This document shows positions 34,787 to 42,487 of a DNA stretch of 42,487 bases, in pieces. The DNA comes from Candidatus Adiutrix sp. (GTDB lineage Bacteria > Desulfobacterota > Desulfarculia > Adiutricales > Adiutricaceae). Made by a program: the position numbers and the translations under genes. The notes under the pieces are model-generated. The model had not been told where the DNA came from, did no database searches, and saw only the letters and a program-made list of their open reading frames with translations. The stretch lies in the NCBI GenBank assembly GCA_031261565.1, contig JAISJK010000133.1, positions 1 through 42,487 on the forward strand. Reading direction: 5' to 3'. Each line of letters opens with the position of its first letter. Position 1 is the stretch's first letter.

Positions 34787-37130
34787 TGGGGGCTTCCTTT
34801 AAGGCCGGGGTGCCCTTTTTACTGGGGTAGGCCACCCGATGGTGATAGATGCCGGTGAGGATGGTGGTGAAGGTGTTGACGACCTCGGCGATTTCCTGGG
34901 TCCGGAGCAGGCAGTCGTCCAACTGGCCATCGGCGAAAATATTGTTGACCAGTTGACGCACCATGGTTTTAATCTTGGCCGGCGTGGGGTTGGAGAGGGA
35001 GCGGGTGGCCGCCTCGCAGATATCGGCCAGCATGACCAGCCCGGCCTCCTGAGAGCGGGGCCGGGGGCCGGGGTAGCGGTAGTCGCCCTCGTTGATCTCG
35101 GGCTGGCCCTCCTGGCGCTGTTCCTGAGCCTTGTGGTAAAAGAAGGACATAAGGCTGGTGCCGTGGTGCTGCTGCACGATATCAATGATGCTGGGGGGCA
35201 GGCCGCTCTCCCTGGCCAGCTCGGCGCCCTCCCGGACGTGGCCGATGAGAATCAGGGCGCTCATGGAGGCGGCCAGGGTGTCGTGGCGGTTTTCCCCGGA
35301 CTGGTTTTCCACGAAATAGAGAGGCTTTTTCATCTTGCCGATGTCGTGGTAGTAAGCTCCGACTTTGGCCAGATGGGGGTTGGCCCCGATGACTTCGGCC
35401 GCCGCCTCCACCATGGCCCCGACAATGACCGAGTGGTGATAGGTGCCCGGGGCGGAGAGCATGAGCTCCCGGAGCATCTGGCGGTCAAGGTTGCCCAGTT
35501 CCAGAAGCCGGAGGTTGGTGGAAAAGCCGAAAATGAATTCAATAATGGGAATGAGGCCGCAGGCGGCGATGCCGGACAAAAGACCGCTGGCGGCGGCGGC
35601 GGCGAAGTTATAGGCCACCTGCCGGCTCCAGTGGATATCACCCAAAAAGGTCAGCCCCAGGAGAGTCAGACAGTTGACCACCACCACCCAGAAAGTGGCC
35701 GGGATGAGCTGGCTCCGCTCATTCATGTTTCTAAGGCACCAGGCCGCAGTGATGGAGCCGTTGTAGCAGTAGAGGATGGCCATAAACCAGCCGCCGCTCA
35801 CCGCCGGAGAGACCACGGCGGCCGTCACCGCCGCGAAAAGAGCCATGAAGGCCGCCTTGCGGAGATCCAGAAAAATGGCCGCCAGCATGGTGGCTGCGGG
35901 AATGGGCATGGCGTAGAAGACCGTGTGGCTGTCCAGAAAGTCGAAATCCCAGGCCAGGCTGGCCCCGAACATATGGGCGCTGTGGGCCATGAAGGCCACC
36001 ATCAGCAAAAGGCCGGTGATAAAGGCGTGATCTTTGACGGAGATGGGCAGGTGTTGGCCTTTGGGCCCCAAATTGGATAACAGCATACTGGCGTTAAAAA
36101 AGACAAAGAGGGCCAGAAACAGACCCATGAACCGAAAAACCAGGCCCTTGGCCTGGCCCGGGCTGTGGAGCTGTTTGATTTTTTCCAGCGCCTCCGGGGT
36201 GATGACCGCGCCCTCCCGGATCAGCACTTCCCCGGCCCGGATATTGAAATAAGAGACCGGGATCGCGGCTTTGGCCTCTTCGATCCGCTTTTCCGTTTCC
36301 TTGGCGTCGGGTTTCAGGTTGGGCTGGATGAGCCCCCGAACCAGGGCCAGGATGAGGTTGATGTCCTCCTGGTTGAAGCGGGATTTCAAAAACCGGGAGC
36401 GCACCTCTAGGGTGCGATTGGCCGAGGCCTGATCCAGCAGGCTGGCGGCCATGGGCACCACATATTCCGTCTGGGTGGAGAGGGTGACGATGGCCGCCGG
36501 CTGGGGTCTCTGGCCGCTGAAGGGGTTGGGGCGATCCATTAGCCCCAGGCTCATGATCTCCATGGCCAGGCTCAGCACCTGGCGCTCCAGGCCCTGGTCA
36601 AACCGGCACCTGACCACCCCTTCCCAGACTTTGGATTCCGGGGGCACGTTGAAGAGGTGGCGGAAATCCATCTCCAGTTTTTTCAGCTCGGCCAGGCGGG
36701 TTTCCTCGGCCGCCGGGCTGGGAATGGCCCCGGGCCGCCCGAAGGATTCCCGGCCGCGCTGGAAGACCCCGGCCGCCTCTTCCTCCAGGAGTACACCCAA
36801 GACATCGTTACGCAGGAAAACCGGGGGCACCTGGGCGGCCGCCTCCTGTCGCTGCATTTCCGTGACCGCCTTATCTTCCAGTTGGAAACCCCGGTCAGCC
36901 CGGATGGTCGAGGTGGCCGTTTCCCCCACCCGGTAAGAGATGGAGCTGGGAAAGGCCAGTAAAATGGCGACAGCGGTCAAAATGCTGACGAAAAAGGCCT
37001 GGATGAGCAGTTCCCGGGTGGGCAGCCGGCGGAGACGGCGGGCCAGCTTTTTCCCCAATGTCAGACGGGCCGAGCGGGAGTGGCTCAGGACTCTGGTCAT
37101 TTCCGAGGTCATGGTTTTGTGAGAAATCAT
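34743..37130 (-). CDS. pgpH: 7TM-HD cyclic di-AMP phosphodiesterase (PgpH family)
   Basis: 795 residues. A first membrane helix (residues ~40-60) is followed by a large extracytoplasmic 7TMR-HDED domain (~65-320), seven membrane helices (~325-530) and a cytoplasmic HD phosphohydrolase domain. The HD core is visible as the GTYHHSVIVG start, H595-D596 in AYYHDIGKM, the ESGLPPSIIDIVQQHHGT helix and MLADICEAATRS. PgpH cleaves c-di-AMP to pApA, so it is the expected counterpart of CdaA upstream in the window. The ATG overlaps the phoH stop by one base (TAATG). Residues 1-35 are basic and may contact the membrane or nucleic acid. Confidence 0.92.
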   Translation of the reverse strand: MISHKTMTSEMTRVLSHSRSARLTLGKKLARRLRRLPTRELLIQAFFVSILTAVAILLAFPSSISYRVGETATSTIRADRGFQLEDKAVTEMQRQEAAAQVPPVFLRNDVLGVLLEEEAAGVFQRGRESFGRPGAIPSPAAEETRLAELKKLEMDFRHLFNVPPESKVWEGVVRCRFDQGLERQVLSLAMEIMSLGLMDRPNPFSGQRPQPAAIVTLSTQTEYVVPMAASLLDQASANRTLEVRSRFLKSRFNQEDINLILALVRGLIQPNLKPDAKETEKRIEEAKAAIPVSYFNIRAGEVLIREGAVITPEALEKIKQLHSPGQAKGLVFRFMGLFLALFVFFNASMLLSNLGPKGQHLPISVKDHAFITGLLLMVAFMAHSAHMFGASLAWDFDFLDSHTVFYAMPIPAATMLAAIFLDLRKAAFMALFAAVTAAVVSPAVSGGWFMAILYCYNGSITAAWCLRNMNERSQLIPATFWVVVVNCLTLLGLTFLGDIHWSRQVAYNFAAAAASGLLSGIAACGLIPIIEFIFGFSTNLRLLELGNLDRQMLRELMLSAPGTYHHSVIVGAMVEAAAEVIGANPHLAKVGAYYHDIGKMKKPLYFVENQSGENRHDTLAASMSALILIGHVREGAELARESGLPPSIIDIVQQHHGTSLMSFFYHKAQEQRQEGQPEINEGDYRYPGPRPRSQEAGLVMLADICEAATRSLSNPTPAKIKTMVRQLVNNIFADGQLDDCLLRTQEIAEVVNTFTTILTGIYHHRVAYPSKKGTPALKEAPSGRPPVESPKSAAA

Positions 37131-38107
37131 TACAACCTGCGGCCCGTCCGGGCCTGGTCTGCCCGCTCATAGGCTTCAATTATTTTTTTCACCAGCCGGT
37201 GGCGCACCACATCAGCCGCAGTGAAGCGGCAACAGGCGATGCCGGTCACGCCTTCCAGCAGGGTCACGGCCTCAGACAGGCCCGTGGGCTCGCCCCCCGG
37301 CAGGTCGCTCTGGCCCGGGTCGCCGGTGACCACCGCCCGGGAGCCCGGCCCCAGCCGGGTCAGGAACATTTTCATCTGCTCCCGGGTGCAGTTTTGAGCC
37401 TCATCCAGGATGACAAAGGCCTGGCTCAGGGTGCGGCCGCGCATAAAGGCCAGCGGGGCGACCTCAATGGCCCGCCGCTCAATCAGTTTAGTGTATTTTT
37501 CGTAAGGTATCAAGTCGTCGAGGGCATCGTGGAGGGGCCGCAGATAGGGGTTGATTTTTTCGGCCAGGTCGCCCGGCAGAAAGCCCAGCCGCTCGCCGGC
37601 CTCCACCGCCGGGCGGGTGATGACGAGGCGGGAAACCTGGCCCGCGCCCAGGGCTGAAACAGCCATGGCCACGGCCAGATAGGTCTTGCCCGTGCCGGCC
37701 GGGCCCAGGCCGAAGACCAGCTCGTGGGCGTCAATGGCCGCCAGGTAAGAGCGCTGGGCGGACGTGCGGGCCGTGACCCGGCGGCGGGCCAGGGGCGAGT
37801 CAAACAGGGGCCGGGTGTAGTCGGACAGATCGGCCGCCGGGTCAGCCAGGGCCAGATTGGCCAAACACTCCGTGTCCCACTCGGTGGGCGCCTGGCCGAC
37901 AGCGGCCATCTCGGCCAGGGCGGCGATGACTGCGGCGGCGGCGGCGGTTTTGTCCGGCGGCCCCTGGCCCAGGATAGGCTCCAGGCCCCGCTGGCCGATG
38001 GACAGGCCAGTCAAGCGGGCCAGGAGCCTGAGATTGGCCGCCCCCGGGCCGAAACTGCGCAGAGCCACATCGGCCTCATGGGCCGGCCCATATTTTTTGG
38101 CGCTCAT
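37130..38107 (-). CDS. phoH: PhoH-family ATPase (YbeZ-like)
   Basis: 325 residues from the ATG at 38107, in an ATGA overlap with the preceding gene. An upstream in-frame extension of 67 residues is rejected, because it runs inside the neighbour's coding sequence and lacks family similarity. The PhoH domain shows Walker [12 protein letters not shown], the [34 protein letters not shown] segment and Walker [24 protein letters not shown] with [12 protein letters not shown]. YbeZ acts with YbeY in rRNA processing; the nearby ybeY supports this. Confidence 0.93.
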   Translation of the reverse strand: MSAKKYGPAHEADVALRSFGPGAANLRLLARLTGLSIGQRGLEPILGQGPPDKTAAAAAVIAALAEMAAVGQAPTEWDTECLANLALADPAADLSDYTRPLFDSPLARRRVTARTSAQRSYLAAIDAHELVFGLGPAGTGKTYLAVAMAVSALGAGQVSRLVITRPAVEAGERLGFLPGDLAEKINPYLRPLHDALDDLIPYEKYTKLIERRAIEVAPLAFMRGRTLSQAFVILDEAQNCTREQMKMFLTRLGPGSRAVVTGDPGQSDLPGGEPTGLSEAVTLLEGVTGIACCRFTAADVVRHRLVKKIIEAYERADQARTGRRL

Positions 38108-39222
38108 GCGGCGGCGGCGGCCAGAACGGTGGCCTCGTATTCCTCGCGCAACCCGGCTATCAATTTTTTGACCGAGACAATATCGCAAACCCGGTTGACG
38201 TTGGCCCCGGCAAAGGCGAAACCCCGCTCCAGAAAGCCCCGCTGGGCGTTGACCAGGGCCAGACTGATGCAATAGGGGGCGGTCTTGGGGTCGCAGGTCT
38301 TCAGGCACTGGTAGGTGCAGCGGGGCGGCTTTTTTAGACCATTTTCCATGTCTTCCAGAAATTTGGAGCGCACGGCCCGGCCGGGCATACCCACCGGGCT
38401 GTGGATAATCATCTGGCTGTCGGCCTCCAAGTAAGCTTTTTTAAAGGCCAGGGAGGCGTCGCATTCCCAGGTGGCCACAAACCGGGTGCCCATTTGTACC
38501 CCGGCCGCCCCCAGTTTCATCAGCTCGTAAATATCCCCGCCGGTGTAAATACCGCCCCCCCCAATGACCGGCACAGCCCGCCCGGCTTTATCCTCAAAGG
38601 GTTTGACCGCCTCCAGCACCTGGCTGATCAAAACTTCCAACTGGTGCTCCGGGGCCTCCAGGTCGTCCATTTTAAAGCCCAGGTGGCCCCCGGCCTTAGG
38701 GCCTTCCACCACCACCAGATCAGGCACCTGATTGTAGTTGGCCAGCCATTTCCTGGCGATGATGGTGGCCGCCCGGGCTGAGGAAACAATGGGGGCCAGC
38801 TTGGTCTGAATCTCGGCCTGGGCCTTTTCGGCCGCCTCCCGCAGATAAGCCGGCAAATCCAGGGGCAACCCGGCCCCGGCGAAAATGATGTCTATTTTTT
38901 CAGCCAGGGCGGTGCGCACCAGAGTGGCGAAATTGACCAGGGCCACCATAATATTGAGACCCAAAAGGCCCGAGCCCCCCCGGCTCTTTTCCCTGGCCTG
39001 CCTGATTTCTCCAGTCAGGGCCAGACGGTCGGCCTCGGCCGGATCCTGGCCAATACCCTTTTCCCGAAAGCCGATCAAAGCCCCGGAAATGACCCCCACC
39101 CCGCCCTCGTTGGCCACGGCGGAGGCCAGATTATTCAGGGAAACGCCAATGCCCATGCCACCCTGAATGATGGGCAGGGGTATAGTTTTGTCACCAATGG
39201 TCAGCGGGGGGAACATGTCCAA
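38104..39222 (-). CDS. Nitronate monooxygenase-family flavoprotein with C-terminal cysteine motif
   Basis: 372 residues forming an FMN-binding TIM barrel: [29 protein letters not shown] at the start, [14 protein letters not shown] in the middle and [33 protein letters not shown] as the phosphate-binding end. This is the NMO/FabK (2-nitropropane dioxygenase) family; FabK is an enoyl-ACP reductase. A C-terminal cluster C302-x3-C306-x3-C310-x7-C318 is unusual for classical NMO and could hold an iron-sulfur cluster or zinc. The true substrate is unknown. It lies in the che-phoH run and overlaps phoH by four bases. Confidence 0.82.
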   Translation of the reverse strand: MDMFPPLTIGDKTIPLPIIQGGMGIGVSLNNLASAVANEGGVGVISGALIGFREKGIGQDPAEADRLALTGEIRQAREKSRGGSGLLGLNIMVALVNFATLVRTALAEKIDIIFAGAGLPLDLPAYLREAAEKAQAEIQTKLAPIVSSARAATIIARKWLANYNQVPDLVVVEGPKAGGHLGFKMDDLEAPEHQLEVLISQVLEAVKPFEDKAGRAVPVIGGGGIYTGGDIYELMKLGAAGVQMGTRFVATWECDASLAFKKAYLEADSQMIIHSPVGMPGRAVRSKFLEDMENGLKKPPRCTYQCLKTCDPKTAPYCISLALVNAQRGFLERGFAFAGANVNRVCDIVSVKKLIAGLREEYEATVLAAAAA

Positions 39223-39240
39223 TCCTTAAAGCATAATTAG

Positions 39241-39813
39241 TTACGATTTATAATTCGTCAGGGCCTTGAAGCCGTCAAACAGCAGATTGCGCTCATCGGC
39301 GGCAATGGCCGTGGCGATGGCTTCCTCAAAGTCGTCTTCCGGCCGGTCGTCTTCCAGACAGTCGCCCTCCGGGCTGAAATCCCGGCTTAAAAGCTTTTCA
39401 GCCTGGGCCAGCATCTCTCCGGCCTCCCGGCCGGCCCGGGGGAGGGCCAGAGCCAGGGCCCAGGCGCTGGGGGCTAGGCCGGCCTGCTCCAGCTCGGCGC
39501 TGAGATCGGCAAACCAGCGGCGGGCTCGGACGCTGTTGGCGTCAGGCAGAATGACCGCCGCCCGGCTGGGGGCCAGGCGGGCGGCCAGATCAATGGGCCT
39601 TAGCGAGGCCAGGAGGAGCCGGCCGAAAGCGGCCCAGCCGCCCTGATCAGCCGGCTTCTCCAGCAAAACCAGCGACAGGGGGCGTGACCAGCGATCCAGG
39701 CGGGCCATCTCCTGCTCCAGCACCGACCAGAAATGGGTCAGGGTGTAGAGACCGCTTTCACCGTCCAGGCAGGAACCGGTGCGAATGAGGTCAGGCATTT
39801 GGGCCAAAATCAT
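39241..39813 (-). CDS. Degenerate GGDEF-domain protein
   Basis: 190 residues. The opening ESGLYTLTHFWSVLEQEMARLDRWSRPLSLVLLE follows the DxLTGLYNRRxFxxxLxxELxRARRxxRPLSLLLLDxD pattern of GGDEF domains, and DLAARLAPSRAAVILP matches DLAARYGGEEFALLLP. The active-site GGEEF reads APSRA, and the metal aspartate after the RPLSL strand is replaced (LEKPAD). It cannot make c-di-GMP by the known mechanism; binding is possible but unproven. A 40-residue acidic C-terminal tail follows. It starts 21 bases after cheB, so it is likely a chemotaxis-linked adaptor. Confidence 0.75.
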   Translation of the reverse strand: MILAQMPDLIRTGSCLDGESGLYTLTHFWSVLEQEMARLDRWSRPLSLVLLEKPADQGGWAAFGRLLLASLRPIDLAARLAPSRAAVILPDANSVRARRWFADLSAELEQAGLAPSAWALALALPRAGREAGEMLAQAEKLLSRDFSPEGDCLEDDRPEDDFEEAIATAIAADERNLLFDGFKALTNYKS

Positions 39814-39834
39814 CGGAGCCGGAATTACCGGTCA

Positions 39835-40872
<1,038 letters not shown>

Positions 40873-41736
40873 TTATGCTTTTAAATAAATGCAGGGGGCC
40901 ACATACTTGAAAGAATGCTGCAAACCGGACAGGCTTTCGGAATGGCCGATAAACAGATATCCGCCGGGCGCCAGGAGGCGGTAATATTTGGCGACCAGAT
41001 CGGTGATGGTCTCTTTATCGAAGTAGATCATCACATTACGGCAAAAAATCAGATCCATGGGGCCCTTGAAGGGCAGGGGCTCCATCAGGTTAAAACGGCG
41101 GAAGGCGATGGTGTGGCGCAGGGTCTCGGTGACCTGGTGCATTTTCTCACCCCGGCCGCTGTCCACCTTGGTGAAGTATTTGGCCAGATACTGTGGCGGC
41201 AGGTCTTTAATTTTCTCCGGGCCGTAGAGGCCCCGCTTGGCCATGTTGAGCACCTTGGTGGAGAGGTCGGTGGCCAGGATTTTAAAATCGCCGCCATGGC
41301 CGAAATAGGGGCACTTTTCCAAAACGACCATGCCAATGGTGTAGGGCTCTTCACCGGAGGAACAGGCAGCGCTCCAGATGCGCAGGCGGTGGCTGCCCGA
41401 GCGTTTGAGCCTGGCCTCCAGCTCCGGCAGCATGGTTTGATACATGAATTGAAAATGCTGGGGCTCGCGGAAGAAACTGGTCAGGTTGGTGGCCAGGGCG
41501 TCCAAGAGAAAAATTATCTCCTCGCCGGTCTGATCGCCCATGACATATTTGAAATATTCATGAAAATTCTTAAACTCCAGAGACTTCATGCGCTTGGCCA
41601 GGCGGGTGCGCATGAGCTCCTTTTTGCCGTCTTTGAGGTTTATGCCGGCCGTCTTGTGGACAAACTCGGCAATGGCCATATAATCGCGGTCGCTCAAATC
41701 GGGATTAAAGTCGCCGGGGGCAACAAAGGAGGACAT
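40873..41736 (-). CDS. cheR: Chemotaxis protein methyltransferase CheR
   Basis: 287 residues from the ATG at 41736, chosen for AAGGGG eight bases upstream; an earlier TTG at 41766 overlaps the cheW stop. It methylates chemoreceptors with S-adenosylmethionine. The N-terminal helical domain (AIAEFVHKTAGINLKDGKKELMRTRLAKRM) precedes the SAM-binding fold with IWSAACSSGEEPYTIGMV, ILATDLSTKVLNMAKRGLY and DLIFCRNVMIYFDKET, ending in GHSESL. Confidence 0.96.
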   Translation of the reverse strand: MSSFVAPGDFNPDLSDRDYMAIAEFVHKTAGINLKDGKKELMRTRLAKRMKSLEFKNFHEYFKYVMGDQTGEEIIFLLDALATNLTSFFREPQHFQFMYQTMLPELEARLKRSGSHRLRIWSAACSSGEEPYTIGMVVLEKCPYFGHGGDFKILATDLSTKVLNMAKRGLYGPEKIKDLPPQYLAKYFTKVDSGRGEKMHQVTETLRHTIAFRRFNLMEPLPFKGPMDLIFCRNVMIYFDKETITDLVAKYYRLLAPGGYLFIGHSESLSGLQHSFKYVAPCIYLKA

Positions 41737-41762
41737 AATTAAACCCCTTGGGTCATTATTGG

Positions 41763-42251
41763 TCAACCGCCGAAGGTCAGATCCTCGTCGGTCAGGATGA
41801 GGTCAATATCAAGAATGATGATGACCCGGTTTTTAACCTTGGCCATGCCCAGGATGTATTCGCTTTTGAGGCGCACGCCGAAGTTGGGGGGCGGCTCAAT
41901 ATGCCCGCCCTGGAGGCTGACCACCTCGGAAACCGTATCCACCACCATACCCATCTGCACCTGGCCGTGAATGGACTTAAACTCAATGACGATGATGGAG
42001 GTTCGCTCATCATAATTGGATTCCTGAAGGCCGAATTTAAGCCGCAGGTCAATCACCGGCACCACTTTGCCCCGCAGGTTGATGAGCCCTTTCATAAACC
42101 TGGGGGTCTGGGGCACGGCGGTGATATCCATCATCCCATTGATTTCGCGGACTTTCAGGATATCCACCCCGTAGAATTCACCATCGATCTCAAACTGGAG
42201 AAATTTATTTTCCTCCGAGCCTTTGAGCGGCTCTTGAGTCCTGGACGTCAT
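41763..42251 (-). CDS. cheW: Chemotaxis coupling protein CheW
   Basis: 162 residues, AGGAGAAG seven bases before the ATG. CheW bridges chemoreceptors and CheA. The single CheW domain is full length, with FLQFEIDGEFYGVDILKVREI, the FMKGLINLRGKVVPVIDLRLKFG core and MGMVVDTVSEVV. It lies 22 bases after the cheA stop. Confidence 0.95.
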   Translation of the reverse strand: MTSRTQEPLKGSEENKFLQFEIDGEFYGVDILKVREINGMMDITAVPQTPRFMKGLINLRGKVVPVIDLRLKFGLQESNYDERTSIIVIEFKSIHGQVQMGMVVDTVSEVVSLQGGHIEPPPNFGVRLKSEYILGMAKVKNRVIIILDIDLILTDEDLTFGG

Positions 42252-42273
42252 CAGCTTCTCCTGTTATAAAAGT

Positions 42274-42487
42274 TTAGACTGCGTCCGGGCGGTCATCCAT
42301 GCCCCAGTCGTCAGCCGCGCCCTCGTCCTGGCCACGGCCGATGAGCATGGGCGCGCAGAGGCCGGACACCTCGAAAAGGCCGGTCACATCCAGAATCAGA
42401 CCCACCCGGCCATCGCCCAGGATGGTGCCCCCGGCCAGGGATCGCACATATTTGAGCCTCTCGCCCAGCGACTTGATGACCACTTCC
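42274..42487 (-). CDS. cheA: C-terminal end of chemotaxis kinase CheA (partial)
   Basis: About 70 residues are visible; the gene runs off the right edge. VIKSLGERLKYVRSLAGGTILGDGRVGLILDVTGL is the last part of the CheW-like P5 domain, which in CheA ends the protein after the kinase domain. CheW itself is encoded next, so the assignment to CheA rather than a second CheW rests on the GDGRVxLILDV signature and the position. A 30-residue acidic tail follows the domain. Confidence 0.88.
   Translation of the reverse strand, partial: EVVIKSLGERLKYVRSLAGGTILGDGRVGLILDVTGLFEVSGLCAPMLIGRGQDEGAADDWGMDDRPDAV

Noticed and set aside
38108-38308. 67-residue N-terminal extension of PhoH
   Set aside because: It lies inside the coding sequence of the upstream gene in another frame, has no similarity to the family, and the ATG at 38107 sits in a clean ATGA overlap.

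Overview
The window is a gene-dense, high-GC stretch of a Gram-negative, flagellated, chemotactic bacterium. An LpxC lipid A enzyme, a complete che/fli set, a ftsH-folP-cdaA-ybbR-glmM cluster and sigma-54-type promoters together fit a deltaproteobacterium (Desulfobacterota grade). That placement is inferred from gene order and protein flavour only, not from a marker-gene tree. Many genes start with GTG or TTG and many neighbours overlap by a few bases. No rRNA, tRNA, CRISPR, transposase or prophage gene was recognised, and no gap between genes exceeds 300 bases.

Layout from left to right. 1-3612: a truncated inorganic pyrophosphatase fragment (minus), then ycjX-ycjF (stress GTPase and membrane partner) and a flavin-reductase-like protein (plus). 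3619-5597: galE and recO (minus). 5693-13310: a tight plus-strand operon ftsH-folP-cdaA-ybbR-glmM-coaX-ldcA covering membrane proteolysis, folate, c-di-AMP synthesis, cell-wall precursor and CoA synthesis. 13257-15567: molybdate ABC transporter modA-modB-modC (minus), divergent from a helix-turn-helix plus molybdate-binding-domain regulator (15715-16701). 16794-19745: an unfamiliar three-gene plus-strand unit (pseudo-receiver/TPR protein, c-di-GMP-binding PilZ protein, exported FG-GAP propeller protein). 19798-25278: a large hybrid sensor kinase followed by a receiver-GGDEF diguanylate cyclase (minus). 25417-27496: an NlpC/P60 lipoprotein and gpmI (minus). 27524-32961: flagellar fliF-fliG-fliH-fliI (minus) behind a sigma-54 promoter. 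33148-34140: lpxC, with its own consensus sigma-54 promoter and terminator. 34331-42487: a long minus-strand run cheA(partial)-cheW-cheR-cheB-degenerate GGDEF-nitronate monooxygenase-like-phoH-pgpH-ybeY.

Two second-messenger circuits are visible. For c-di-AMP there is a synthase (CdaA), its membrane partner (YbbR) and a 7TM-HD phosphodiesterase (PgpH). For c-di-GMP there is a receiver-controlled cyclase with intact catalytic and inhibitory motifs, a PilZ flagellar-brake-like receptor and a catalytically dead GGDEF protein in the chemotaxis operon.

The best candidates for new biology are the pseudo-receiver/PilZ/propeller unit, lpxC placed behind a perfect-core sigma-54 promoter next to flagellar genes, the one-component molybdate-type regulator facing modA, and the dead GGDEF protein among the che genes.
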